From Nodosilinea sp. WJT8-NPBG4 (GTDB lineage Bacteria; Cyanobacteriota; Cyanobacteriia; Phormidesmidales; Phormidesmidaceae): DNA of 42,443 bases. The first letter of the stretch is position 1, and each line of letters starts with the position of its first letter. The stretch covers positions 1 through 42,443 of the forward strand of contig JAHHHQ010000003.1 of the NCBI GenBank assembly GCA_019359285.1, written 5' to 3'. Positions 25,803 through 34,790 of the stretch are shown one piece after another. The notes beneath the pieces are model-generated. The model ran no database searches. It was not told where the DNA came from and saw only the letters and a list, made by a program, of their open reading frames with translations. The translations under genes and the position numbers were made by a program.

Positions 25803-27494
25803 ATGAAAAGATTAAGCTGTAGGTCATTCGATTCGATCACCTGCCAACCGAAAAAGGTGATATTACATACTAGATCTCAAAAACCTCTTGTCAAACCCAA
25901 ATGCAAAGTCGTGGCTAATTCAGAGCATTTTTCGATTTTAAAGGCAGGGAAAACAATCTGGAATCAGTGGAGAAGTGGAAACGTTGAAATAGATCCTGAC
26001 CTGAGTGATATAAACCTTGAAGGATTAAACCTAACAGGAAGAAATTTTTACTGTGTTAATTTTTCAGGAGCACAGCTAAAAGGGGTGGTCTTTAGCAGGT
26101 TGGACGAGATGAATTCAGATGAGTTCGCTCTTAGAGAGAATGAATTCAGAGGCACTATTTCTGTGTTAAAAGGAGCAAATTTAAGTCATGCTAATTTGAA
26201 AGGTGCCAGGCTAGCCGGAGTGAATCTTGATGGAGCATGCTTGGAGAGTTCAGATTTAAGTAATTCAGTTCTTCGGGGAGCCGGAATTTGCCGATCAAAT
26301 TTGAACAACTCGAATTTACTCAATGCTGATTGCACGGGTGCGAACATTAGTGGATCAAGCCTAACTAAAGCTTATTTAAGAGGTTGCCTGCTATATGACG
26401 CAACTCTTCTTGGAACCGATTTAACCGGTTCGAATTTTGTTGAGGCAAATCTCTCGGGAGTTGATCTCAGAAATTCTACTTTAAGGAATGTTGACTTTCG
26501 GCAGGCAGACTTGACGGAGGCAAGGCTTTTTAACACAAATTTTGTAAATGTAAATTTAACTGGAAGCTGCGTAGAGAACTGGCAAATTGACAATACTACA
26601 CACTTCGAAAGTGTCACATGCGATTACGTTTACCTGCTCCGAAATCACCAAGAGCGTCGCCCCAGCAGCGGCACCTTTGCCCCCGGCGAGTTCAGTAAAC
26701 TCTTTCAAGAAGTGCTCGACACCATCGACCTCATTTTTCAAAAAGGTGTCGATTGGAAGGCTTTTGTTCAAACCTTTAATGACATTAAGGTTGAACATCA
26801 AGGAGCTGATTTAGAAGTCTTGGGATTTGAAAATAAAGGTGATGGAGTCGTCGTTGTCAAGCTTCAGGCACTCCCTAAAGTAGATAAGTCTGCTATTCAC
26901 CAAAGCTTCATGCAAAGATATAAGAAAGCTTTGAAGAATGTAGAAAAGTTGTACAAGGTCCAACTTCACGCCAAAGATCGTGAAATTGAGATTTATCGAG
27001 AGAAAAGTAACAACTTTTTTGAGATTGCAAAGCTACAAGCTCAGCAAACCTTCACCGTCGACGTAAAAGCCACCGCAGAGAGCAAAACCATGCAAGGAAA
27101 TGACTATAGTCAAAAGATTAGCTTTGGTGGCGATGCCACCGGCAACGTCTTCCAGGCTGGGCAGGGCAACACCGCTGAGCTTCAACAAGTCACCCTGCCC
27201 CCGCCCGATCGCGTCAACATCCAGGCCGAGCTAGCCGCTCTGCAAGCCATTCTCGAGAGCCTCAATGACCCCGTCACCACTGGTATCGCCGCCAAACTCG
27301 ACGCTGAAGCCGCTAAGCCCGCGCCTGACAAAAGCGTCGTTGCCACCACCCTCGAAACCGGGCTTACCTACGCCCGCAACCTGCAAGGGTTCGCTGAGGC
27401 AATCGATCAGCTACGCCCCCACGTGCAAAACGCCGCAGGCTGGCTCGGCGAGCACGGCACCAAACTGCTGCCCTTGGTAGGTCTAGTGCTTTAG
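25803..27494 (+). CDS. Pentapeptide-repeat protein with helical C-terminal domains
   Basis: Residues 68-262 are tandem pentapeptide repeats (A-N-L-x-x / A-D-L-x-x type), which fold as a square beta-helix. A cap (about 40-66, S-I-L-K-A-G-K-T-I-W-N-Q-W) precedes them. Next come R-R-P-S-S-G-T-F-A-P-G-E-F-S-K-L-F (285-301), an alpha/beta segment with K-G-D-G-V-V-V-V-K-L (345-354) and a charged, coiled-coil-like helix (366-415). A G-G-D-A-T-G-N segment (442-448) and a helical C-terminus ending hydrophobic follow. This build recurs in cyanobacterial pentapeptide proteins of unknown function. GTG at 25911 is an alternative start that would begin at the usual cap. Base composition changes abruptly along the gene: AT-rich to about 26640, GC-rich at 26640-26740 and after 27050. 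Confidence 0.85.
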   Translation: MKRLSCRSFDSITCQPKKVILHTRSQKPLVKPKCKVVANSEHFSILKAGKTIWNQWRSGNVEIDPDLSDINLEGLNLTGRNFYCVNFSGAQLKGVVFSRLDEMNSDEFALRENEFRGTISVLKGANLSHANLKGARLAGVNLDGACLESSDLSNSVLRGAGICRSNLNNSNLLNADCTGANISGSSLTKAYLRGCLLYDATLLGTDLTGSNFVEANLSGVDLRNSTLRNVDFRQADLTEARLFNTNFVNVNLTGSCVENWQIDNTTHFESVTCDYVYLLRNHQERRPSSGTFAPGEFSKLFQEVLDTIDLIFQKGVDWKAFVQTFNDIKVEHQGADLEVLGFENKGDGVVVVKLQALPKVDKSAIHQSFMQRYKKALKNVEKLYKVQLHAKDREIEIYREKSNNFFEIAKLQAQQTFTVDVKATAESKTMQGNDYSQKISFGGDATGNVFQAGQGNTAELQQVTLPPPDRVNIQAELAALQAILESLNDPVTTGIAAKLDAEAAKPAPDKSVVATTLETGLTYARNLQGFAEAIDQLRPHVQNAAGWLGEHGTKLLPLVGLVL

Positions 27495-27775
27495 TGATAG
27501 ACGCGGTTTCTAGCCTCCTTACTTTGGCACTTTAAAGACTTATCAAGGCTTCATCAAGAAACCTTTCTCCTTGGGAAATAGAGTGATATAAACGAAAGTA
27601 ATAACAGCAATCATCGGCATTCCGACCGGAGAACCGTAGATTGTGTTTGTAGTCCTTTCAATCACAGAGCTTGGCTCTTAGCATCAGCCTTTGCCTCCAT
27701 CCCCTCCTGGCAGGGGTTAGGGGTGGGTTAACTCAGTTCCCGTTGCTCTCAACTCTCTGCTCTCAATGACAGCCC

Positions 27776-28300
27776 ATGACTAGAGTCATCCCTTTTCATA
27801 GCCCAGACGATCGCTTCTACTACTTTGCCTACGGCTCTTGCATGTGCCCGGTCGATTTGAAGCGATCGCTGGGCGAAAGCACCCACGCCTACGTGGTTGG
27901 GCCAGCAACATTAGCCGGGTATCGGCTGGGTTTTTTTCGGCGATCGCGCCTCCGCAACTGCGGCGTGTTGGATGTTGTCCCCGACTCCACCGCCAAGGTG
28001 CATGGCGTGCTCTACCACCTGCCCTGGCGACTCAGTCCCGCCCTAGATCTGCGCGAAGAGGGCTACTGCCACGAAACGGTCACCGTCACCGCCAACGGGC
28101 AAGCCTACGCCCAAACCCGTACCTACTCAGTGATCAGCAAGACCCACGAAGAAATTGCCCCTAACGAGTGGTACTCCAGCGTCGTTATGCGAGGAGCGAC
28201 GACCTGCGGACTGCCAGAACAATACTGCTGGCAACTTTTCCACCATATTCATTCGCTGCAACGGCGGCAGGCCGCGACTCCGCTGCGGCGCACAGCTTAA
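27776..28300 (+). CDS. Gamma-glutamylcyclotransferase-like protein
   Basis: The 174-residue protein has the substrate-binding Y-F-A-Y-G-S-C-M loop (16-23) and the catalytic-type acid in L-D-L-R-E-E-G-Y, the signature of the GGCT/AIG2-like fold that releases 5-oxoproline from gamma-glutamyl amines or peptides. The usual motif is Y-G-S-N-M. Here the Asn is Cys, as in some bacterial members. The last 35 residues are less conserved. It lies upstream of trpB and could be independent of it. The ATG at 27776 follows TGACAGCCC with no clear ribosome site. Confidence 0.82.
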   Translation: MTRVIPFHSPDDRFYYFAYGSCMCPVDLKRSLGESTHAYVVGPATLAGYRLGFFRRSRLRNCGVLDVVPDSTAKVHGVLYHLPWRLSPALDLREEGYCHETVTVTANGQAYAQTRTYSVISKTHEEIAPNEWYSSVVMRGATTCGLPEQYCWQLFHHIHSLQRRQAATPLRRTA

Positions 28301-28328
28301 CCCGCTAGCAACGGGTCAGGGCATTCCT

Positions 28329-28334
28329 TATAAT
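28329..28334 (+). promoter_or_regulatory. Candidate -10 box for trpB
   Basis: TATAAT lies 35 bases before the trpB start, between the stop of the upstream gene and the GTG. No clear -35 box is seen at the expected spacing, so this is tentative. Confidence 0.4.
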
Positions 28335-28369
28335 GAGGGCTACTTACAACCCTTCACCCCGCTGCCACC

Positions 28370-29614
<1,245 letters not shown>

Positions 29615-29667
29615 AGCTTGCCTCAGCTGGATGAGCCAACTCATAGATTCAATCGGAGGAGTTGCAG

Positions 29668-30156
29668 ATGAGCGGCGAAGCCAATGTTGATTCAACGTCT
29701 TTGTACGACGCGGATTATCAGCTTTGGATAGACGATACGGTTGCTTATCTGCAATCCCGCAACTTTGATGCGCTCGATTTGGAGAATCTGATTGAGGAAA
29801 TTGAGAGCTTGGGCCGAAGTGATAAGCGATCATTGAAGAGTTATCTCATGCGACTTTGTGAGCACTTCTTCAAGCTTTGCTACTGGGAAGCTGAGCGCGA
29901 TCGCTGCCTCCGTGGATGGAGCCTTGAAATTACTAATTTCCGTATCAGGATCAGCACTATTTTGGAGGATAGTCCCAGTTTGAAGCGGTACCTGGAAGAG
30001 AGCTTCCTTGCTGAATATCACAATGCGCGCAGGATTTTTCTCAAGGCTGGTTCTCTCAAAAGCTCAACAATTCCTGAACAACCCTGGTTTACCCTTGAGC
30101 AGGCACTAGACCACGATTGGTTGCCGTGGCAGCCCGCCCCATCCGACAACAATTAG
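29668..30156 (+). CDS. DUF29 family protein, copy 1
   Basis: The 162-residue, soluble helical protein has the DUF29 start L-Y-D-A-D-Y-Q-L-W and the core D-L-E-N-L-I-E-E-I-E-S-L-G-R-S-D-K-R. Its function is unknown, and DUF29 genes are often present in several copies in cyanobacteria. The ATG at 29668 is preceded by GGAGGA at 29655-29660, which selects it over an upstream TTG. It lies between trpB and an RNase D-like gene (7-base gap, probably co-transcribed). A second, diverged copy lies at 34291. Confidence 0.9.
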   Translation: MSGEANVDSTSLYDADYQLWIDDTVAYLQSRNFDALDLENLIEEIESLGRSDKRSLKSYLMRLCEHFFKLCYWEAERDRCLRGWSLEITNFRIRISTILEDSPSLKRYLEESFLAEYHNARRIFLKAGSLKSSTIPEQPWFTLEQALDHDWLPWQPAPSDNN

Positions 30157-30163
30157 GAGCACC

Positions 30164-30790
30164 ATGGCCGACGGTTTTGAAATCTGCGATCGCGACCTCA
30201 CCCCCGACCTGCTGGCTCGCTACCAACAGGCCAGCGCGATCGCCTGCGACACCGAGACCATGGGGCTGCTGCCCCAGCGCGATCGCCTTTGCTTGGTGCA
30301 ACTCTCCGACGCCGAGGGCTATGTAGCGGTGGTGCGCATTGAACTAGGCCAAACCGAAGCGCCCCTGCTCAAAGAACTATTCGAAGACTCAAACATTCTC
30401 AAGCTGTTTCACTTTGCTCGGTTTGACCTGGCCACTCTCAAGCACAACCTGGGCATTACCGCAGCTCCCGTGTTTTGCAGCAAAATCGCCAGCAAACTGA
30501 GCCGCACCTATAGCCCCCGCCACGGCCTCAAAGAGCTGGTCAAAGAGCTAGAGGGCATTGAACTCGACAAAACCGCCCAAAGCTCAGACTGGGGCAACGC
30601 CATGCACCTGTCTGAGGAGCAGCTGCGCTACGCCGCCAACGACGTGCGCTATCTGCACAGCATTCACCAAACCCTGACCGCCATGCTCAAGCGCGAGGGC
30701 CGGTGGGAGCTAGCGCAGGATTGTTTTAACTGTTTGCCCACCTTCGTTGCCCTAGACTTGCTGCAGTACACAGGGGTGTTCGAGCACTGA
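30164..30790 (+). CDS. RNase D-type 3'-5' exonuclease domain protein
   Basis: The 208-residue protein has the DEDDy active site: Asp29 and Glu31 in D-T-E-T, Asp88 in H-F-A-R-F-D-L, and Tyr156 and Asp160 in R-Y-A-A-N-D-V. It consists of the exonuclease domain only, without HRDC domains of classic RNase D, so it is an 'RNase D-like' trimming enzyme for structured RNA or tRNA ends. It starts with ATG at 30164 after GGAG, close behind the DUF29 gene. Confidence 0.92.
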   Translation: MADGFEICDRDLTPDLLARYQQASAIACDTETMGLLPQRDRLCLVQLSDAEGYVAVVRIELGQTEAPLLKELFEDSNILKLFHFARFDLATLKHNLGITAAPVFCSKIASKLSRTYSPRHGLKELVKELEGIELDKTAQSSDWGNAMHLSEEQLRYAANDVRYLHSIHQTLTAMLKREGRWELAQDCFNCLPTFVALDLLQYTGVFEH

Positions 30791-30913
30791 TCAATGATCC
30801 TCTTTCCCCTTGGGGAGGCTTTGCCAATGGCTCTGCTTAGGGAACGACTGCTGCGATCGGGAGACAGGAAAGATAGGCCCATACCTTGAAGATGATCTAC
30901 GAGGAAAACGACC

Positions 30914-31147
30914 ATGAGCGTTGACAGCAAAGATTTCCAAGACGAGCTGCAAAAGGCGATCGACTACGCCCATCAAATCACTGCCGAAAAGGGCGAAACC
31001 TCTTCCGAAGCCGCTGCCGCCTAGGACGTAGTGGAAGAGATGCGAGCTGAGGTGTCGCACCAGCACCAGATCCCTAAAAAAACCGGCTTTGACCAGTATC
31101 TAGAAGACAATCCTGAAGCGCCCGAAGGCTTGATATACGACACTTAG
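30914..31147 (+). pseudogene. CP12-like gene without cysteines, interrupted by an amber codon
   Basis: From ATG 30914, with GAGGAAAA just upstream, 36 codons run to TAG at 31022-31024. The same frame then continues for 40 sense codons to a TAG at 31145-31147. Together they align along their length with CP12, the disordered protein that locks GAPDH and phosphoribulokinase in the dark: E-A-A-A-A-stop-D-V-V-E-E-M against the signature A-A-A-W-D-A-V-E-E-L, then E-V-S-H-Q and D-N-P-E-A-P-E-x-L-I-Y-D. TAG stands exactly where Trp (TGG) is expected. All four regulatory cysteines of CP12 are replaced (I, A, L, G). The similarity is from family knowledge. It is either a decayed paralogue, a sequencing error at one base, or a gene read by suppression. 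Confidence 0.7.
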
Positions 31148-31267
31148 GGGCAACTCCTAGGCGGTGACTTGACCCCTTCCAGGGGCAGATTTCGAGTGTT
31201 AAAATTGTCTTAGTTAGTTTTCGGTAGATTTCGCTTGTTTCATTTCATTCTGATTTCCGATACAGCT

Positions 31268-31310
31268 TTGTCTCCGTTTACTCACTGCACTTTGTACAGT
31301 ACGGAGACAA
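31268..31310 (+). promoter_or_regulatory. Leader hairpin that sequesters the rbp ribosome-binding site
   Basis: TTGTCTCCGT (31268-31277) is the perfect 10-bp complement of ACGGAGACAA (31301-31310), 4 bases before the ATG at 31315. The second arm contains GGAG, the Shine-Dalgarno site, so the stem would hide it. The 23-base loop can add an inner ACTG/CAGT helix. This suits temperature-dependent translation control, since cyanobacterial rbp genes are cold-regulated. The mechanism is inferred. Confidence 0.7.
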
Positions 31311-31314
31311 TCCT

Positions 31315-31623
31315 ATGTCACTCTACGTTGGTAACTTGTCCTACGATGTCACTCGCGAAGATCTAGAGCGAGTGTTTGCAGAATACGGTGACGTTAAGCG
31401 GGTTAGCCTGCCCACCGATCGCGAAACCGGCCGCCCCCGAGGCTTTGCCTTTGTAGACATGGCCGCTGAAGCCCAGGAAGACACCATCATCGAAGCCCTC
31501 GATGGAGCCGAGTGGATGGGCCGTGAACTGCGGGTCAACAAAGCTCGCCCCCGCGATGACGCTCGCAGTAGCAGTGGCGCTGGCGGTGGCAATGGCGGCA
31601 ACTACCGTCGTACCGGCTTCTAA
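31315..31623 (+). CDS. RRM RNA-binding protein, cyanobacterial Rbp type
   Basis: The 102-residue protein is a single RRM (about 1-80) with RNP2 L-Y-V-G-N-L (3-8) and RNP1 R-G-F-A-F-V-D (42-48), followed by a short Gly/Ser/Arg-rich tail ending N-Y-R-R-T-G-F. These small proteins bind single-stranded RNA; known relatives rise in the cold and some are linked to mRNA localisation at thylakoids. It is monocistronic with a leader hairpin and a strong terminator. Confidence 0.95.
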   Translation: MSLYVGNLSYDVTREDLERVFAEYGDVKRVSLPTDRETGRPRGFAFVDMAAEAQEDTIIEALDGAEWMGRELRVNKARPRDDARSSSGAGGGNGGNYRRTGF

Positions 31624-31660
31624 ATTCGTTTAGCCAGCCCGGTAAGCGCTAAATGTTTGA

Positions 31661-31690
31661 AGGGTAGGCCGCAATGGCCTACCCTTTTTT
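31661..31690 (+). terminator. rbp terminator
   Basis: AGGGTAGGCC (31661-31670) pairs perfectly with GGCCTACCCT (31676-31685) around GCAAT, followed by TTTTT. Confidence 0.95.
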
Positions 31691-31781
31691 GCGGGAAAGC
31701 TAGGGCGCTAGAGGCCAGAAGTTTACCATCGTTTCAACCTTTCAATCTTTCGGCAAATCCTGCCCTAAGACCCCAAAGCTG

Positions 31782-32705
31782 CTACTGAAAGCTGGCTCGC
31801 TCGGCCTCCACCGGGGAGCGATCGACGGTGGGCTGGGGCCTACCATTGGCATCCAAATAGCCCAGCTCTTGCAAAAAGGCGTAGAGGGCAGTGGGAAAGT
31901 CGGGATAGGCACCGGCTGAGTCACCCTGGTCGGTGTAGATTTCAAGCCCCCAGTCATCGGTGCGATCGTAGTGGGCCAGCATAAACAGCCAGGCCTCTCG
32001 ATAGTTTCCCAAACGAATGTTTTGGGCTACATAGCCCGCTAACACGCCGTTTTTGTCGCTGCGATCGGCAAACTCTGGGTCTTCTACCGTGAAGCGCATA
32101 TCAGCAGCAGTGTCCTCCAAATAGTTGGTGAACTGAGTTGTGGTGTCGCGGTACTCGCCATTTTCGTAGGTGAGAATGATGCTAGGTGGATACGACCCGG
32201 CGTAGGAGCTAAAGCTGTAGAAAAAAGAGTTGTCGAGGGTGACAAACTCCATCAGCCCATCGCCGTTAAGGTCTTTGAACTGCCCGCCGCTCCCGTCAAG
32301 GTAGCCAAAATAAACTGGGCTAAACTGCTCGTTTTGCCAGGTGTAGGTGGTGGTGGCTAAGCAGCAGTGGGCACCGCCGCTATAGGTTTGAACCACCACC
32401 TCTGAAGTGCCGTCGCTATCGAGATCGATCAGCTCAATGCCCGCAAACATCACAGCGGTGTCAGTGGTGGCCAGCTTCAGCTCGTTGTTATGAAACAGCT
32501 GAATCGTTAGATTGTCGCTAACTTCTTCGGCGTCGTAATTGAGTGGCGTATAGCTGGCAACGACGCGAATGGGCCCCTGCTCGATCGCTTGACCGCTGAT
32601 CGCTTCAGTGTCGGAATCAATCTCGATGCGAGGGTTTTCCGCGAGAGCGGGCAGGCCCTGGGCCAACAGACTACCGATGAGCAGGCTTTTGAGGATGGCG
32701 TTCAT
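31782..32705 (-). CDS. Exported FG-GAP-like protein of unknown function
   Basis: The chosen start (32705) opens with a signal peptide: MNAILKSLLIGSLLAQGLPA followed by L-A-E-N, a good A-x-A cleavage context. The frame is open eight codons further up. The mature part contains aspartate-rich calcium-loop-like repeats D-L-D-S-D-G-T-S-E-V and D-L-N-G-D-G-L-M-E-F, as in FG-GAP/VCBS-type beta-propeller blades. The intervening C-C (S-G-G-A-H-C-C) recalls a conserved cysteine pair in periplasmic proteins. It is probably a periplasmic protein of about 280 residues. The function is not known. Confidence 0.72.
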   Translation of the reverse strand: MNAILKSLLIGSLLAQGLPALAENPRIEIDSDTEAISGQAIEQGPIRVVASYTPLNYDAEEVSDNLTIQLFHNNELKLATTDTAVMFAGIELIDLDSDGTSEVVVQTYSGGAHCCLATTTYTWQNEQFSPVYFGYLDGSGGQFKDLNGDGLMEFVTLDNSFFYSFSSYAGSYPPSIILTYENGEYRDTTTQFTNYLEDTAADMRFTVEDPEFADRSDKNGVLAGYVAQNIRLGNYREAWLFMLAHYDRTDDWGLEIYTDQGDSAGAYPDFPTALYAFLQELGYLDANGRPQPTVDRSPVEAERASFQ

Positions 32706-32771
32706 CAACTGTTTTATGTCTAATGACATTACTTACGTGGTTTGCTCAGCTTGCCCCGGTTGATTCTGCCG

Positions 32772-33191
32772 CTACCAGCGTCGCCAGTGGCGTCTACCCA
32801 CCACAAAAATCCCCAGCAGCACCCCTACCAGGAGCGGGTAAGACATGGCAACTACTGCGGTGGGAATGGGCAAAAAACCTTTAACAAATAGCACTAGGGC
32901 AATGCAGGGCACCAACGCCCACAGCACGCCGGTGTCGATATGCAGAGTCTTAAACCAGCGTTCCAAAATGGTGAGGCCTAGGGCACCGATGCCAAAGCCG
33001 GCGGCAATGGGCAGCGCCATGAACAGCAGCTGCATTAGGGGCAGCAGGCCGCTGCCGGTGTTGTCCAGCGATAGGGCTAACCCTTGGGCTAGCAGCAGGT
33101 CGGCGGCGGTGGCGATCGCCACCGCCACCAAAGCCACCTGGAGCAAAATCGCCCAGGGCAAAGACTTAAACCGCCAAAAGGGATTACGCAT
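32772..33191 (-). CDS. Small membrane protein of unknown function
   Basis: The 139-residue protein has four hydrophobic segments, at about 13-35, 46-72, 85-103 and 108-130, with a basic C-terminus (R-R-H-W-R-R-W). The positive-inside pattern puts both termini in the cytoplasm. No family is recognised. It precedes the FG-GAP-like gene on the same strand by about 66 bases, so the two may be transcribed together. Confidence 0.7.
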   Translation of the reverse strand: MRNPFWRFKSLPWAILLQVALVAVAIATAADLLLAQGLALSLDNTGSGLLPLMQLLFMALPIAAGFGIGALGLTILERWFKTLHIDTGVLWALVPCIALVLFVKGFLPIPTAVVAMSYPLLVGVLLGIFVVGRRHWRRW

Positions 33192-33272
33192 AGCCGCAGC
33201 AATAGGAAGTCAAGCCCATTATTGCGCTGAATTCTCAATCTGGCTGTGGGGATGGTATCAATCGTGAGGCTA

Positions 33273-33314
33273 GGCAATCATCCCTGCTCCCCCTCAAAAG
33301 CAGGGATGATTGCC
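33273..33314. repeat. 16-bp inverted repeat between divergent genes
   Basis: GGCAATCATCCCTGCT (33273-33288) pairs perfectly with 33299-33314 around CCCCCTCAAA. No T-run follows on either strand, so it is a cruciform or mobile palindrome rather than a standard terminator. It lies upstream of ccaA, 107 bases before its start. Confidence 0.8.
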
Positions 33315-33420
33315 GTGATAAGTAAATCTTTGCGGTGCTGATGCCTTAGATATGGGATAACAATAGATGCGGGTTCAGGCGATCGCCTGAGCTTGGCTGC
33401 CCCAACTTCCTGTGTGATCT

Positions 33421-34242
33421 ATGGAAAAGCTGCTGCGTGGTCTGCGAGACTTTCAGGAAAACTATATTCCCGACCGCCAGGAGTTGCTCAAAGAATTGGC
33501 TAAGGGACAGCACCCGAGGGTGTTGTTCATTGGCTGCTCCGACTCGCGGGTAGACCCTACCATCATTACCCAGGCAGAAATCGGCGATCTGTTTGTGATT
33601 CGCAATGCGGGCAACATTATTCCGCCCTACGAGGCTACCAACGGCGGCGAAGGGGCAACCATTGAGTACGCCATGGAAGCTCTGGACATTCACCAGGTGA
33701 TTGTCTGCGGCCACACCCAGTGCGGAGCCATGAAGGGGCTGCTGCAAATTGGTGACCTTGAAGAAAAAATGCCCTTGGTCTACCACTGGCTGCGCCATAC
33801 CGAGGCCACCCGCAAGCTAGTTGAAGACCACTACGGCAACATGGACAAGAAGGACAAGCTAGATTTACTGGTGGCCCAAAACGTCCTCACCCAGATCGAC
33901 AATCTGCAAACCTATCCTTCGGTGCGCTCTAAGCTCCACGCCGGTACCCTAGCCATCCATGGCTGGATCTATAAGCTAGATTCTGCCGAGCTGTTGGCCT
34001 ACGACGAAGAGGCCAAAGCCTTCGTGCCACCCCACAGCAAAATCTATGCCGATCTGAATGATACGAAGTCGCTCAGGCCGGGTGGGCTTTCCCTTGAGTT
34101 CAACGACGCAGTCCGGCCCGGTGCGGGTGCCCCTTCAGTAGCGCTACCCGAATTTTCTGAACCGGTGCAGCCCTACTGGCCCGGTGCCAACCGCCTCAGC
34201 CCCGAGCAAGCCGCCCGCATTTACCGAGGCGCTGGGGTGTAG
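33421..34242 (+). CDS. ccaA: Beta-carbonic anhydrase, carboxysomal CcaA type
   Basis: It interconverts bicarbonate and carbon dioxide so that RubisCO inside the carboxysome is supplied with CO2. Zinc ligands are Cys39 (G-C-S-D-S-R), His98 and Cys101 (C-G-H-T-Q-C-G), with the Asp41/Arg43 dyad present. At 273 residues it has the roughly 75-residue C-terminal extension beyond the catalytic domain that is typical of CcaA. It ends N-R-L-S-P-E-Q-A-A-R-I-Y-R-G, like the Synechocystis CcaA tail as I remember it. The extension binds shell/organising proteins in relatives. The gene is single, away from ccm genes. Confidence 0.93.
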   Translation: MEKLLRGLRDFQENYIPDRQELLKELAKGQHPRVLFIGCSDSRVDPTIITQAEIGDLFVIRNAGNIIPPYEATNGGEGATIEYAMEALDIHQVIVCGHTQCGAMKGLLQIGDLEEKMPLVYHWLRHTEATRKLVEDHYGNMDKKDKLDLLVAQNVLTQIDNLQTYPSVRSKLHAGTLAIHGWIYKLDSAELLAYDEEAKAFVPPHSKIYADLNDTKSLRPGGLSLEFNDAVRPGAGAPSVALPEFSEPVQPYWPGANRLSPEQAARIYRGAGV

Positions 34243-34290
34243 GGTTTACCCTAAAGCCAGGAAGACTGATCGTTCAAGGGGTTTACACCC

Positions 34291-34743
34291 ATGACTCAAG
34301 TGCAACGGCAGGTGTCCCTATACGACGGCGACTTTGCGCTTTGGCTGGAGGATGTGGCAGCTAAGCTGCGATCGCGGGACTTCGACCACCTTGATATCGA
34401 CAATCTTGTAGAGGAGATTGAGTCGTTGGGGTGCTCAGACAAGAAAGAGCTAAAAAGCCGCCTAGTTACTCTCATTGCCCACCTGCTAAAGCGGCTCTAC
34501 ATCGACAGCGCCTACGACAATCGAGACTGGGAAATTACTATTCGCGAACAGCGCAAAGAACTGCTGCTGCTGCTCGAACAGTCCCCTAGCCTGAGGGGGT
34601 ATTTTGTTGAGGTGTTTGATGGGGTCTATGCGATCGCCCTGGCCGAAGTGCGCGAAGACTACGCCAAAGTCACCTTTTCCAACTGCTGGCCCCTGAGTCG
34701 TGAAGTAGGCGATCTTCTCACCGTTAACTTTTGGGCCAAGTAA
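34291..34743 (+). CDS. DUF29 family protein, copy 2
   Basis: The 150-residue protein shares with the copy at 29668 the layout S-L-Y-D-x-D-F-x-L-W, then D-I-D-N-L-V-E-E-I-E-S-L-G-C-S-D-K-K-E-L-K-S. The C-terminal half differs. It follows ccaA after 48 bases, so read-through from ccaA is possible. The function is unknown. Confidence 0.9.
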   Translation: MTQVQRQVSLYDGDFALWLEDVAAKLRSRDFDHLDIDNLVEEIESLGCSDKKELKSRLVTLIAHLLKRLYIDSAYDNRDWEITIREQRKELLLLLEQSPSLRGYFVEVFDGVYAIALAEVREDYAKVTFSNCWPLSREVGDLLTVNFWAK

Positions 34744-34744
34744 A

Positions 34745-34790
34745 TCACTCCCTAACTCCCTACCCCCTACCCCCTACCTATCCACCCCTT
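34745..34790. repeat. C-rich low-complexity spacer
   Basis: CTCCCTAACTCCCTACCCCC and further CCCTACC units fill the gap between the convergent DUF29 and lipoprotein genes. Confidence 0.65.
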
